64,000 bases of DNA from JBFLYC01 sp040756735 (GTDB lineage: Bacteria > Bacillota > DSM-16504 > Desulfitibacterales > Desulfitibacteraceae). Made by a program: the position numbers and the translations under genes. This document shows, in pieces, positions 45,262-52,698 of this stretch (position 1 is its first letter; the number at the start of each line of letters is the position of its first letter). The stretch lies in the NCBI GenBank assembly GCA_040756735.1, contig JBFLYC010000017.1, forward strand, positions 1 to 64,000, in the 5' to 3' direction. Below the pieces are notes generated by a model. The model saw only the letters and a program-made list of their open reading frames with translations. It had not been told where the DNA came from and ran no database searches.

Positions 45262-45695
45262 ATGGTTTATGTTTTAGATGTTAATGGCAAACCGCAAATG
45301 CCTACAGAAAGACATGGTAAAGTTAAAAGGATGCTAAAAGAGGGTAGAGCTAAAGTAGTTAAACGAACACCCTTCACTATTCAGTTGTTATACAAACAAC
45401 TACCTATACCCAAGATATCAGTTTAGGAGTAGATGCCGGTACAAAGCATATAGGGGTATCAGCGACTACTAAAGAAAAAACATTATTTGAAGCAGAAGTT
45501 AAACTAAGAACCGATATAGTAGACCTATTATCAACCAGAAGACAGTATCGTAGAGCTAGAAGGAATCGCAAAACAAGATACAGAAAACCGAGATTTAATA
45601 ACCGCACAAGACCCATAGGCTGGTTGCCACTTTCCATACAAAATAAAGTAGATAACCATTTAAAAGTTATTAACTTAGCAAATAGTTGCATTTAA
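45262..45695 (+). pseudogene. iscB: IscB (RRXRR-type OMEGA nuclease) N-terminal relic
   Basis: Reads MVYVLDVNGKPQMPTERHGK then VKRMLKEGRAKVV, the PLMP domain of IscB, up to a stop at 45424. In the shifted frame it continues LGVDAGTKHIGVSATTKEK, the RuvC-I motif with its Asp, then the arginine-rich bridge helix RRQYRRARRNRKTRYRKPRF and WLPLSIQNKVDNHLKV, and stops at 45695. The HNH domain, RuvC-II and RuvC-III are missing and no TnpA is nearby, so it is a frameshifted and truncated relic of an IS200/IS605-type element. Confidence 0.88.
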
Positions 45696-45765
45696 AATAG
45701 AATTTCTAAGTATTTTACTTTTTTAAATATATCTTGAACATATTAAGGGAGGAGTCTTTATTAGC

Positions 45766-46422
45766 TTGTACAGCATGCTTTTACTAAAAGGGTTTTTAAT
45801 TGGTATTGCGATTGCCGCACCAGTAGGACCCATTGGTGTGTTGTGCATTCAGCGAACATTAAAAAAGGGGCGAATTTCTGGTTTTATATCAGGTTTGGGG
45901 GCAGCTACTGCAGATGCCTTTTATGGGTTCATTGCAGCTTTTGGAGTCACTTTTGTGTCTAATTTTTTATTAAGTCATGAAAACGTATTATATGTTTTTG
46001 GGGGAGGGTTTTTGCTCTATTTAGGGATAAAAACCTTTCTTGAAAGGCCCGTAGAGGGAGTTGTGCCGGCAGCGAATAACCTTAATGGAGGCAAAGAGTG
46101 GAGACTAACCAAGGATTATATAACCACCTTGTTTCTTACCCTTTCAAACCCAATGACAATTATTGCTTTTGCCGCCATATTTGCTGGTATCGGTGTAAAT
46201 ACCTATGATGATTATTTTGCAGCAGCTATAGTGGTTATAGGGGTTTTTTCCGGTTCAACCCTTTGGTGGCTTATATTAAGCGGAATTGCCAGCACCTTTA
46301 AAACACGAATCAATACTGTTGGGATGGGCTGGTTAAATAAGCTGTCTGGGGTCATAATTATTAGCTTTGGGTTGGCGGCTATTGTTAAGTTCTATTTTCA
46401 CTACATGAAATCTCTCATATAA
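45766..46422 (+). CDS. LysE/RhtB-family amino acid exporter
   Basis: Membrane exporter of 218 residues with six helices and the family opening GFLIGIAIAAPVGPIGVLCI, then KKGRISGFISGLGAATADAF, and LSNPMTIIAFAAIFAGIGV near residue 125. It probably exports a basic or other amino acid or a cysteine derivative. The start is TTG 45766, downstream of AAGGGAGGAG; ATG 45775 is an alternative. It stands alone after the iscB relic. Confidence 0.9.
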   Translation: MYSMLLLKGFLIGIAIAAPVGPIGVLCIQRTLKKGRISGFISGLGAATADAFYGFIAAFGVTFVSNFLLSHENVLYVFGGGFLLYLGIKTFLERPVEGVVPAANNLNGGKEWRLTKDYITTLFLTLSNPMTIIAFAAIFAGIGVNTYDDYFAAAIVVIGVFSGSTLWWLILSGIASTFKTRINTVGMGWLNKLSGVIIISFGLAAIVKFYFHYMKSLI

Positions 46423-46528
46423 TGAACGATGTAGTGAATGCTGAAAATGAGATTATAAAGGGTTTGACCTATCTAAGCAGAATACTTTAAAGAGTTCAAA
46501 TAAAAATAAATAGTTGGAGGAAGTCTAC

Positions 46529-47008
46529 ATGAGAAGAAAAGATAAAGAAATAAAAGACAGGAGTATCATAGAAAAAATAATAATAGATGCTGAGATTTGT
46601 AGGCTGGCCATGTCTGATGGCAATATTCCTTATATTGTCCCCATGAATTTCGGTTATAAGGAAGACTGCCTGTATTTTCACTGTGCAAAAGAAGGCAGAA
46701 AGTTAGATATAATAAGAAAAAATCCCATTGTGTGTTTCCAGGTGGACACTCAAAATGAGATTGTTAAAGCCCAAAAACCATGTGAGTGGAGTATGAAGTA
46801 TTATAGTGTCATAGGGTATGGGAAAGCGGACATACTTGAGGATTATCAGGCAAAGAAAGAGGCTTTGAATGTGATTATGTCAAAATATACTAATGAGGAT
46901 ACCTTTGATTATAAAGAGAGCGCAATTAATAGTATAGCTATTATCAAAGTATGGATAAATGAACTGTCAGGTAAAGTATCTGGACATAAAAATGCAACTG
47001 GCTCATAA
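46529..47008 (+). CDS. Pyridoxamine 5'-phosphate oxidase-like flavin-binding protein (NimA-type)
   Basis: A 159-residue split-barrel FMN protein. Motifs: ICRLAMSDGNIPYIVPMNFG and YFHCAKEGRKLDIIRKNP, as in the NimA/5-nitroimidazole resistance and PNPOx-like family, then YYSVIGYGKADILEDYQAKK. Members bind FMN, heme or F420-like cofactors and detoxify nitro compounds or have unknown roles. ATG 46529 is preferred because GGAGG ends about ten bases before it; the TTG at 46514 is less likely. Confidence 0.85.
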   Translation: MRRKDKEIKDRSIIEKIIIDAEICRLAMSDGNIPYIVPMNFGYKEDCLYFHCAKEGRKLDIIRKNPIVCFQVDTQNEIVKAQKPCEWSMKYYSVIGYGKADILEDYQAKKEALNVIMSKYTNEDTFDYKESAINSIAIIKVWINELSGKVSGHKNATGS

Positions 47009-47010
47009 TA

Positions 47011-47115
47011 ATGCTGCCGGTTTTCATTATTATTCCACTGATTATAATGTATTTTGTCATTAAACTAGCTGTCAAGAACGCTGTAAAAGAGTTAAAGAAC
47101 GAAGGCATAATTTAA
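47011..47115 (+). CDS. Small single-pass membrane protein
   Basis: A 34-residue frame starting MLPVFIIIPLIIMYFVIKLA and ending VKELKNEGII. One hydrophobic helix is followed by an amphipathic charged tail, a pattern seen in many conserved short membrane proteins. It starts two bases after the flavin-binding protein gene; no strong ribosome binding site is visible, which lowers confidence. Confidence 0.5.
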   Translation: MLPVFIIIPLIIMYFVIKLAVKNAVKELKNEGII

Positions 47116-47179
47116 CATATTACTAGGCTAATGGGCAGGTCAGGAACACTTGTTATAAATTAAAGGGAGGAAAAAGAGA

Positions 47180-47446
47180 ATGGAACTATTTGAATTTATC
47201 ATCTATGCTGTAATAATAGTTTTTGTTGCCTCATTATTGACCTTTTCTTTATCTAGGAGGTTCTCGCAAAAAATCATTAAATACATTCCTGCAGTAGCAT
47301 GCCTTGCGGGAGCAGTTGGTTTTGGGATTGCAGCTTATGTAATGCAGGATATCCAAAGTATCAAGTTGATGTTTTGGGCATTCTTTTCCTTTATTGGATT
47401 TATTTCAGCCTTTTCCACTGTTCTTGCCATAGAAAAAAGCAAATAA
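47180..47446 (+). CDS. Small membrane protein (three helices)
   Basis: An 88-residue hydrophobic protein with predicted helices near residues 6-23, 35-55 and 62-82 (MELFEFIIYAVIIVFVASLL, YIPAVACLAGAVGFGIAAYV, FWAFFSFIGFISAFSTVLAI). GGGAGG lies nine bases before the ATG. No family recognised with certainty; it resembles YesK-like small membrane proteins in size and layout. Confidence 0.7.
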   Translation: MELFEFIIYAVIIVFVASLLTFSLSRRFSQKIIKYIPAVACLAGAVGFGIAAYVMQDIQSIKLMFWAFFSFIGFISAFSTVLAIEKSK

Positions 47447-47576
47447 TATGATTATACTCTTGGGTAATTATAGATAATATAAATATAATATAATCAAGGG
47501 GATACACCTGCTGTTATTGGATACGAGAAGTTGGCTTTTTGAATTAAGAATATCCCCTATCTATGGAGGGATTTTA

Positions 47577-48131
47577 ATGCGGGAATATCAACATTACAAG
47601 GGGCAAAAGCCCAGGAGTATTTGGCCTATTGTGTTAGCTGTGGTTATATCTGCCCTTGTGACAGGTTTTGCTGTTTACTGGTGGCAGACAGCTGCCATGG
47701 CACAAGAGAGGGACAGTTTTAGGCAAACCCGGCAGGAACTGCAGCAAAAGATAGACAATCTTCAAAGTGAAGTGGATGAACTACAGGGGCAGGATGATGG
47801 AACTGTTCCAGGACAGGATGATGTTGCTATATCAAGAAAACCTAAACCAGGCTGGGAACAGTACTTCCCTACAGCAGAAACCACGACACTAACAGGAAAA
47901 TCTGTTAATGAGGTACGTGAGCTGCTGGGCGAACCGCCTGTGTTAGTTAGGAGTATAGCGGTTAATCCAGAATTTAACAGGGAAGTATGGGTTTTTCATC
48001 CCTTTGATGAGGATCCTACAGGCTTGTACATTTTTTTTAAGGGAAATCAACTGGTTAACAGCAGGCTTGATGAATTCCCAGGACTTCGGGATGCATATTT
48101 TTGGGGAGATGAAGAATTCTGGAATCAATAG
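47577..48131 (+). CDS. Membrane-anchored protein with coiled coil and small C-terminal domain
   Basis: A 184-residue protein with a short cytoplasmic N-terminus (MREYQHYKGQKPRSIW), one transmembrane helix (PIVLAVVISALVTGFAVYWW), a coiled coil (RQTRQELQQKIDNLQSEVDE) and an extracytoplasmic domain of about 75 residues (SVNEVRELLGEPPVLVRSIA, WVFHPFDEDPTGLYIFFKGN) that resembles the SmpA/OmlA-like fold by pattern. ATG 47577 follows TATGGAGGG; the earlier frame opening at 47517 lacks a good site. Confidence 0.7.
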   Translation: MREYQHYKGQKPRSIWPIVLAVVISALVTGFAVYWWQTAAMAQERDSFRQTRQELQQKIDNLQSEVDELQGQDDGTVPGQDDVAISRKPKPGWEQYFPTAETTTLTGKSVNEVRELLGEPPVLVRSIAVNPEFNREVWVFHPFDEDPTGLYIFFKGNQLVNSRLDEFPGLRDAYFWGDEEFWNQ

Positions 48132-48148
48132 TGGGAGAGGATAACCAC

Positions 48149-48405
48149 ATGAGCAGGTTTGATGAGAGGGATACTATTTTTGCACGAATGGCTTACAAGA
48201 AAGGCAGCAAGCCCTATATTGACTATTACCAGAGGAACCCTGACAGAAAAGAAATGGATGATAAGCTAAGGGACATGCCCTTTCAATACAAGGGGGTAAA
48301 AGGGCAGAGGACTTTATGGATCCCTTGATTCCTGAAGCAGCCTTTAAATTCCTGGCAGACATCAAAACCGGGCCTTTTAAGAAAAAGGTCCTGGAATGGT
48401 TATAA
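48149..48405 (+). pseudogene. Frameshifted short gene, N-terminal part of a 4Fe-4S reductase-like protein
   Basis: First frame: MSRFDERDTIFARMAYKKGS then YIDYYQRNPDRKEMDDKLRD, stopping at 48328. From about 48305 another frame continues sensibly, FMDPLIPEAAFKFLADIKTG then PFKKKVLEWL, to 48405. Joined, this matches the N-terminal segment that I recall from epoxyqueuosine-reductase- or dehalogenase-like iron-sulfur proteins. The rest of such a protein is missing. The relation to that family is from memory and uncertain; the frameshift itself is clear. Confidence 0.5.
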
Positions 48406-48492
48406 TACTTGGTAAATAAAAACATGGGATGGATAATATTTTAAGCCTTATAAACATTAACTTTATAAGGTTTTAATTTTTTATATATTTTT

Positions 48493-48519
48493 TGAAACTA
48501 TTTTTTTATGATGATCGTA
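48493..48519 (+). promoter_or_regulatory. ECF sigma-W-type promoter
   Basis: TGAAAC (48493-48498), a 17-base T-rich spacer and CGTA (48516-48519) match the ECF consensus TGAAAC-N16/17-CGTA. It lies directly before the ECF sigma gene, as expected for autoregulation. The predicted transcript would start at about 48527, which argues against the GTG at 48531 as a start. Confidence 0.75.
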
Positions 48520-48551
48520 TAAAGGTATAGGTGGCGAAAGAAGGGATCCTG

Positions 48552-49151
48552 GTGGATTTAGTAAGTTGCATAGATAGAGTGTTAAAGGGAGAAAGAGAAT
48601 ACTTCAATGGAATAGTTAAGCATTTTCAGGGACCGGTCTACAATACCGTATATAGAATGATAGGTGACAAAGAAGAAGCTAAAGACCTGACCCAGGATGT
48701 TTTCCTTAAGGTATATAAAAACCTGGCCGCCTATGACAGACAGGTGAAATTATCTACCTGGATCTACAAGATAGCTACCAATACTTGTATCGATTTTTTA
48801 AGAAAAAAAAGGGAAATGCTCATGGATGAAGTACAACAGGAAGGCATAGATGCGAAAACCATTGTATTTGCGTCTACTTCCAAGGATACATCTCCTGAAC
48901 TAGCCTTAGAAAATAAAGAGTTAAAAACTCTGTTGCATGGACAAATCGGCAAGCTCCCGGAAAATTATAAAGCTGTAGTTGTTTTAAAATATGTGAATGA
49001 TTTAACCTTTGAGGAAATTGCCCAGGCCCTTGATCAGCCGGTAAATACCATAAAGACCAGGTTGTACAGGGCACGGGAAATGCTAAGAGACAGTTTAAGG
49101 GAAATAATTGTAGAAGAAAGGAGAGACTGTGGATGGACTGCCAGGAAATAA
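48552..49151 (+). CDS. ECF RNA polymerase sigma factor (SigW-like)
   Basis: A 199-residue sigma-70 family ECF factor. Region 2 contains AKDLTQDVFLKVYKNLAAYD and KLSTWIYKIATNTCIDFLRK; region 4 contains KLPENYKAVVVLKYVNDLTF and EEIAQALDQPVNTIKTRLYR. GTG 48552 is chosen because AAGGG lies six bases upstream and the predicted start of transcription (about 48527) leaves almost no leader for the GTG at 48531. It overlaps the anti-sigma gene by 19 bases. It probably directs a cell-envelope stress operon that includes the two downstream membrane-protein genes. Confidence 0.93.
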   Translation: MDLVSCIDRVLKGEREYFNGIVKHFQGPVYNTVYRMIGDKEEAKDLTQDVFLKVYKNLAAYDRQVKLSTWIYKIATNTCIDFLRKKREMLMDEVQQEGIDAKTIVFASTSKDTSPELALENKELKTLLHGQIGKLPENYKAVVVLKYVNDLTFEEIAQALDQPVNTIKTRLYRAREMLRDSLREIIVEERRDCGWTARK

Positions 49152-49729
49152 GAATTAAAATACATGAATTGTTAGATAATCCCCAGGGGGTTGAGGAGAT
49201 GGAGCGCAGGCGCGTTCTAACCCACAGTCACTCATGTCCTGATTGCGCTGCACTTTGGAAAGACCTCCAAAGGATTGAAATGGGATTTTTGGAAATGGAG
49301 GTTCTTGAACCACCTTGCGATTATTCCCAGATAGATTGGGATGAATTAGCCAAGGCAGAATTGGGGTCTGATCCTTTTGCATTCGATTATACAGCGCCCA
49401 AGTTCTCCACCTGGTTTTTAATGAGTCTGGGTAGTCTTGTAATTTTAGCCCTTAGTTTGTGGGCAGTGATTACAGTACCGCACTGGTGGGGTTTAATTAG
49501 GGATGTTGCAGCCCTGGAATTCCCTGGCTGGCTGGAGTTTACCCAGATACTCACTCAAATGATGCTATATGTGAAAGAAATATCCATGGGGATAGTCTTG
49601 ATAAGCTCTTTTTGGCAGGGCGCCTTGTATTTTGTACTTAACAACTTTGCTGCTGTTACTGGAGCAGCGCTGGCATCGCTGTCAATACTAGTATATTTAT
49701 TAAAGAATAAAAACCCGGTTGCAGCATAA
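49133..49729 (+). CDS. Membrane-bound zinc anti-sigma factor
   Basis: A 198-residue protein with a zf-HC2 anti-sigma domain (C3 in MDCQEIRIKIHEL, and HxxxCxxC in THSHSCPDCAALWK) and three hydrophobic segments (FLMSLGSLVILALSLWAVIT near residue 95; a central one near 150; ALASLSILVYLLK near the end). Such proteins hold the sigma factor at the membrane until stress is sensed. The start ATG 49133 follows GAAAGGAGA and overlaps the sigma gene, consistent with translational coupling. Confidence 0.87.
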   Translation: MDCQEIRIKIHELLDNPQGVEEMERRRVLTHSHSCPDCAALWKDLQRIEMGFLEMEVLEPPCDYSQIDWDELAKAELGSDPFAFDYTAPKFSTWFLMSLGSLVILALSLWAVITVPHWWGLIRDVAALEFPGWLEFTQILTQMMLYVKEISMGIVLISSFWQGALYFVLNNFAAVTGAALASLSILVYLLKNKNPVAA

Positions 49730-49790
49730 TGCTTTTTAAAATACCGCAGAAATACACTTTTAGTTTAAAGAAATAGAGGAGATGAAGCTC

Positions 49791-50864
49791 ATGTTTAAAG
49801 GAAAAAGGTTCATTTTAAGTTTAGCCGTCCTATTGTTGTTTCTTCTTGCCTGGTCTGGTGTTGGTTTGGCCCAGGAACGAGAAGGAGACGTGCTTCAACT
49901 GGTGGGTGATATAGTAATCACTGAAGGACAGGTCATTGAAGGAAATGTAGTTAACCTAAAGGGTAATATTACGGTGTCGGGTAAGGTGCTGGGGGATGTG
50001 TTCACCATGCTCGGCAATATTACCCTTAAAGATACTGCTCAAGTATTAGGTGATGTAGTGGTTCTTAAGGGTGATGTGATCAGGAGTGAAGGCGCTGTCA
50101 TTGGCGGGAACATTGTATCGGGAGGACAGATTAGTAATCTCAGATTTGGCGATAGATATACCAGAATTACTGATCAATCCGGCAGGGTTGAATATTACCT
50201 TCCGAATAACCAGGTGGCGCGACAGCATTATGCTACAAGTTTTGCCGCCTCAATCCTGCAGTTATTAGGACTATTAGGCTTGGCTGCCATTGGCATTAGT
50301 GTCTTTCCCAAATATTTAGGCACAATGGCAGCAGAGCTAAGGCGCGACATCCTCAGGATATTTTTGGTAGGTCTGGCCGGATGGGTAATCTATCCCTTTG
50401 TAATGCTGGTGTTTGCTGTGACTATTATTGGTATCCCTGTTACTATATTAATGGCCTTACTGGTGCCGGTTATTATACTTATTGGTACGGTGATAATTGC
50501 TATAGCTCTTGGGGGTCGACTTAGAAATATGTTAAGCAGCGCCTTTAACTGGGCGAAGGAAGCAAATCTGCTCATTGAGGGTTTATTAGGAATTTTGGCG
50601 CTGTGGTTGGTAAGCAAAGCGCCCTTTGTGGGATGGCTTGTGATACCGGCAGTTGCTATCTTTGGTCTGGGAGTAATATTAACTACCAAATTTGGCACAA
50701 ATAAGCCATGGTTTAAGAAAAAAGAAGCAAGACCAATTAATGAAGCAGAACCGATTAACAATGAAAATATGCAGAAAAATAATGATATACAAAATAATGA
50801 AGATATTCAAGAAAAGTTAGAGGAACCAGTTAGTGGGGAGGAAGGCGAAAATGAAATTAAATAA
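49791..50864 (+). CDS. Exported bactofilin-like beta-repeat membrane protein 1
   Basis: A 357-residue protein with a signal-type helix (FILSLAVLLLFLLAWSGVGL), a beta-strand repeat region of the polymer-forming/bactofilin type (GDIVITEGQVIEGNVVNLKG, GNITVSGKVLGDVFTMLGNI) and about four membrane helices (AASILQLLGLLGLAAIGISV, FVMLVFAVTIIGIPVTILMA) with a polar, acidic tail. ATG 49791 is nine bases after AGAGGAG; the frame also has ATG 49782 with no spacing. It is a paralogue of the next gene and lies 61 bases after the anti-sigma gene, so it likely belongs to the sigma-W-like regulon. Confidence 0.78.
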   Translation: MFKGKRFILSLAVLLLFLLAWSGVGLAQEREGDVLQLVGDIVITEGQVIEGNVVNLKGNITVSGKVLGDVFTMLGNITLKDTAQVLGDVVVLKGDVIRSEGAVIGGNIVSGGQISNLRFGDRYTRITDQSGRVEYYLPNNQVARQHYATSFAASILQLLGLLGLAAIGISVFPKYLGTMAAELRRDILRIFLVGLAGWVIYPFVMLVFAVTIIGIPVTILMALLVPVIILIGTVIIAIALGGRLRNMLSSAFNWAKEANLLIEGLLGILALWLVSKAPFVGWLVIPAVAIFGLGVILTTKFGTNKPWFKKKEARPINEAEPINNENMQKNNDIQNNEDIQEKLEEPVSGEEGENEIK

Positions 50865-51840
50865 TGCTATAACCGGTAAATGCTTAACCAAAGAAAGGTT
50901 TTTTATAATAAGTGCAGTGCTTCTGTTAATGCTTGTGCTGCTGCCTGGTGTGGCTGAGGCAAGAGAGGATGTCGTTCGCTTCGGGGGAAGTATTAATGTG
51001 CCGGCAGATCAAGCAGCCGGTAATGTGGTAGCCTTTGGCGGTTCGGTAACCGTGGAAGGGCAGGCCTATAACGTGGTAGCTTTTGGCGGTCCGGTCAAGT
51101 CAACAGGTATAGTAAGGGGGAATGCCATTGCCTTTGGAGGCAGCGCTGTAATAGACGGGCCGGTTCACGGTAACATAATAGCCTTTGGCGGTCCGGTACG
51201 TTTAGGGGGGAATGCTGTTGTCGGCGGCCAGGTGATTAGTTTTGGCGGTACTGTACAGCGCCACCCTGATGCAGAGGTATGGGGAAGTATCAAGGATAAT
51301 CCCCTAGAGATTATTAGAAGGTCAGTTCCCTTTATGCCCAGTTGGCGGCATTATGATTTCCCTGGATTTATGTGGTGGATGAGGGGTGTCAGCGGTATTT
51401 TAATGCTTGCCCTAGGTTGGCTGATAGGGGTTTTACTCCCAAAAAACACTGCAAATGTTGCTTCAGTGATTTCTCAAGAGGGTTTGAAGTCCTTTGGCCT
51501 GGGTTTCTTGTTAAAAATCTTTGCAATTCCCATTAGTATAGCCCTGCTGATTACAGTACTGGGCATACCTTTGATACCTATTTTCTGGCTGTTTTTATGG
51601 GCTGCCCAGCTGTTTGGTCTAGCTGCATTGGGATTATTCATAGGCAAGAAGGTCTTGGAGAAGCCTGATAAGCAGGTTAGTATTGGCTTAACAATACTCC
51701 TTGGCCTGCTGATCTTAGCAGTGATCAGGATGGCGCCCTTTGCAGGCGGGTTAGCCCTGTTCTTGGCCAAGAGCATAGGGTTGGGCGCAGTATTGATATC
51801 CAAGTTCGGAACCAAGCAAGACATTCTGATTGGCAGCTAA
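50851..51840 (+). CDS. Exported bactofilin-like beta-repeat membrane protein 2
   Basis: A 329-residue paralogue of the upstream gene, overlapping it by 14 bases. It has a signal segment (FFIISAVLLLMLVLLPGVAE), five beta-repeats built on the word FGG (VVAFGGSVTVEGQAYN, AIAFGGSAVIDGPVHG, IIAFGGPVRLGGNAVVGG) and four membrane helices (GILMLALGWLIGVLLP, AIPISIALLITVLGIPLIPI). The regular FGG repeats suggest a beta-helix outside the membrane. ATG 50851 follows GGGGAGG. Translationally coupled to the first copy. Confidence 0.8.
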   Translation: MKLNNAITGKCLTKERFFIISAVLLLMLVLLPGVAEAREDVVRFGGSINVPADQAAGNVVAFGGSVTVEGQAYNVVAFGGPVKSTGIVRGNAIAFGGSAVIDGPVHGNIIAFGGPVRLGGNAVVGGQVISFGGTVQRHPDAEVWGSIKDNPLEIIRRSVPFMPSWRHYDFPGFMWWMRGVSGILMLALGWLIGVLLPKNTANVASVISQEGLKSFGLGFLLKIFAIPISIALLITVLGIPLIPIFWLFLWAAQLFGLAALGLFIGKKVLEKPDKQVSIGLTILLGLLILAVIRMAPFAGGLALFLAKSIGLGAVLISKFGTKQDILIGS

Positions 51841-52001
51841 ACTATTTTCTACTTATTGATAATTTTCGACCTGTGCAATAGCCATCAAACTTTCAAGCAG
51901 TCCATGTTGGGCAAAACAGAAGAATTCCATATTGATGTCAGAGCAGCAAATGTCGGTGAGGGCTACTTGGATGATCGCTCGCAGGAGGTGTCGTAACCTC
52001 A

Positions 52002-52142
52002 ATGAAATACATTATGCAGCATCCGGATAAGGTAATGGCTCTTACAATTGATCATATACAGATAACGCTGATAGCGGTTCTGGCATCAGTTATTATAGGT
52101 CAGGTTGGGCGCCTCAACTTCAAGAGGCAGTGCTGGAGGTAA
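52002..52142 (+). pseudogene. N-terminal fragment of a glycine betaine/choline-type ABC permease
   Basis: Forty-six codons reading MKYIMQHPDKVMALTIDHIQ then ITLIAVLASVIIG, the start of an OpuBB/ProW-like permease with its first membrane helix, behind a GGAGGTG site. After VIIG the sequence switches into another gene (the glutamine amidotransferase below) in a different frame. It is a deletion scar. The 51841-52001 part before it holds no recognisable gene. Confidence 0.6.
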
Positions 52143-52675
52143 AACCGGCGGAGTTTTTAGTGCTGCATTATACCCAGGTGTCCCAAGCCTTAATAAAGGA
52201 GCATGGGATTAATTATGTGATCTTATCCGGCAGGGCCAACTCTGATTGGGGCGAAGGCGAAATGCTGCTTTATGAAAAGGTCTTTGAGTTGATCAGGGCA
52301 TGCCCTGTACCTTTATTGGGTATTTGTGCCGGACTGCAGTTAATTGCTCTTGCATATGGCGCTAAAATGGATTACATTTGTTCCAGGAATAAAGAATTAG
52401 CCATAGAAAAGGGCTACCTGCCTGTCAAGATACTCACTGGAGATAAAATCTTTCATGGATTAGATGCTGAGATCACAGTTTTCCAGCAGCATTATTGTGA
52501 AGTCAAAGAGCTGCCAGGAGGATTTTTTCACCTTGCATCCTCTGATGTTTCTTACATACAATGTATCAAAGATGGTCAAAGGGATGTCTATGGTGTGCAA
52601 TTTCATCCTGAAAGGTATACTGATGATTATCCTCACGGCAGGGTAATTCTAGAAAACTTTTTCAGTCTTAGCTAA
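52130..52675 (+). CDS. Class I glutamine amidotransferase, N-terminally truncated
   Basis: A GATase1 domain protein of 181 residues. The nucleophile elbow is LLGICAGLQLIALAYGA and the His-Glu pair is in GVQFHPERY, so the catalytic triad looks complete. In frame upstream the codons read SGWAPQLQEA before GTG 52130, so the true N-terminus (about 15-20 residues) has been lost at the junction with the permease fragment. Whether it is still translated is unclear: there is no ribosome binding site. The class acts on glutamine or gamma-glutamyl compounds. Confidence 0.6.
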   Translation: MLEVKPAEFLVLHYTQVSQALIKEHGINYVILSGRANSDWGEGEMLLYEKVFELIRACPVPLLGICAGLQLIALAYGAKMDYICSRNKELAIEKGYLPVKILTGDKIFHGLDAEITVFQQHYCEVKELPGGFFHLASSDVSYIQCIKDGQRDVYGVQFHPERYTDDYPHGRVILENFFSLS

Positions 52676-52698
52676 AGGGCAGGAAGAAGGAGCTAACT

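Noticed and set aside
45404..45691. A 95-codon minus-strand frame opposite the iscB relic
   Set aside because: It is antisense to the recognisable RuvC and bridge-helix segment and has no supporting features.
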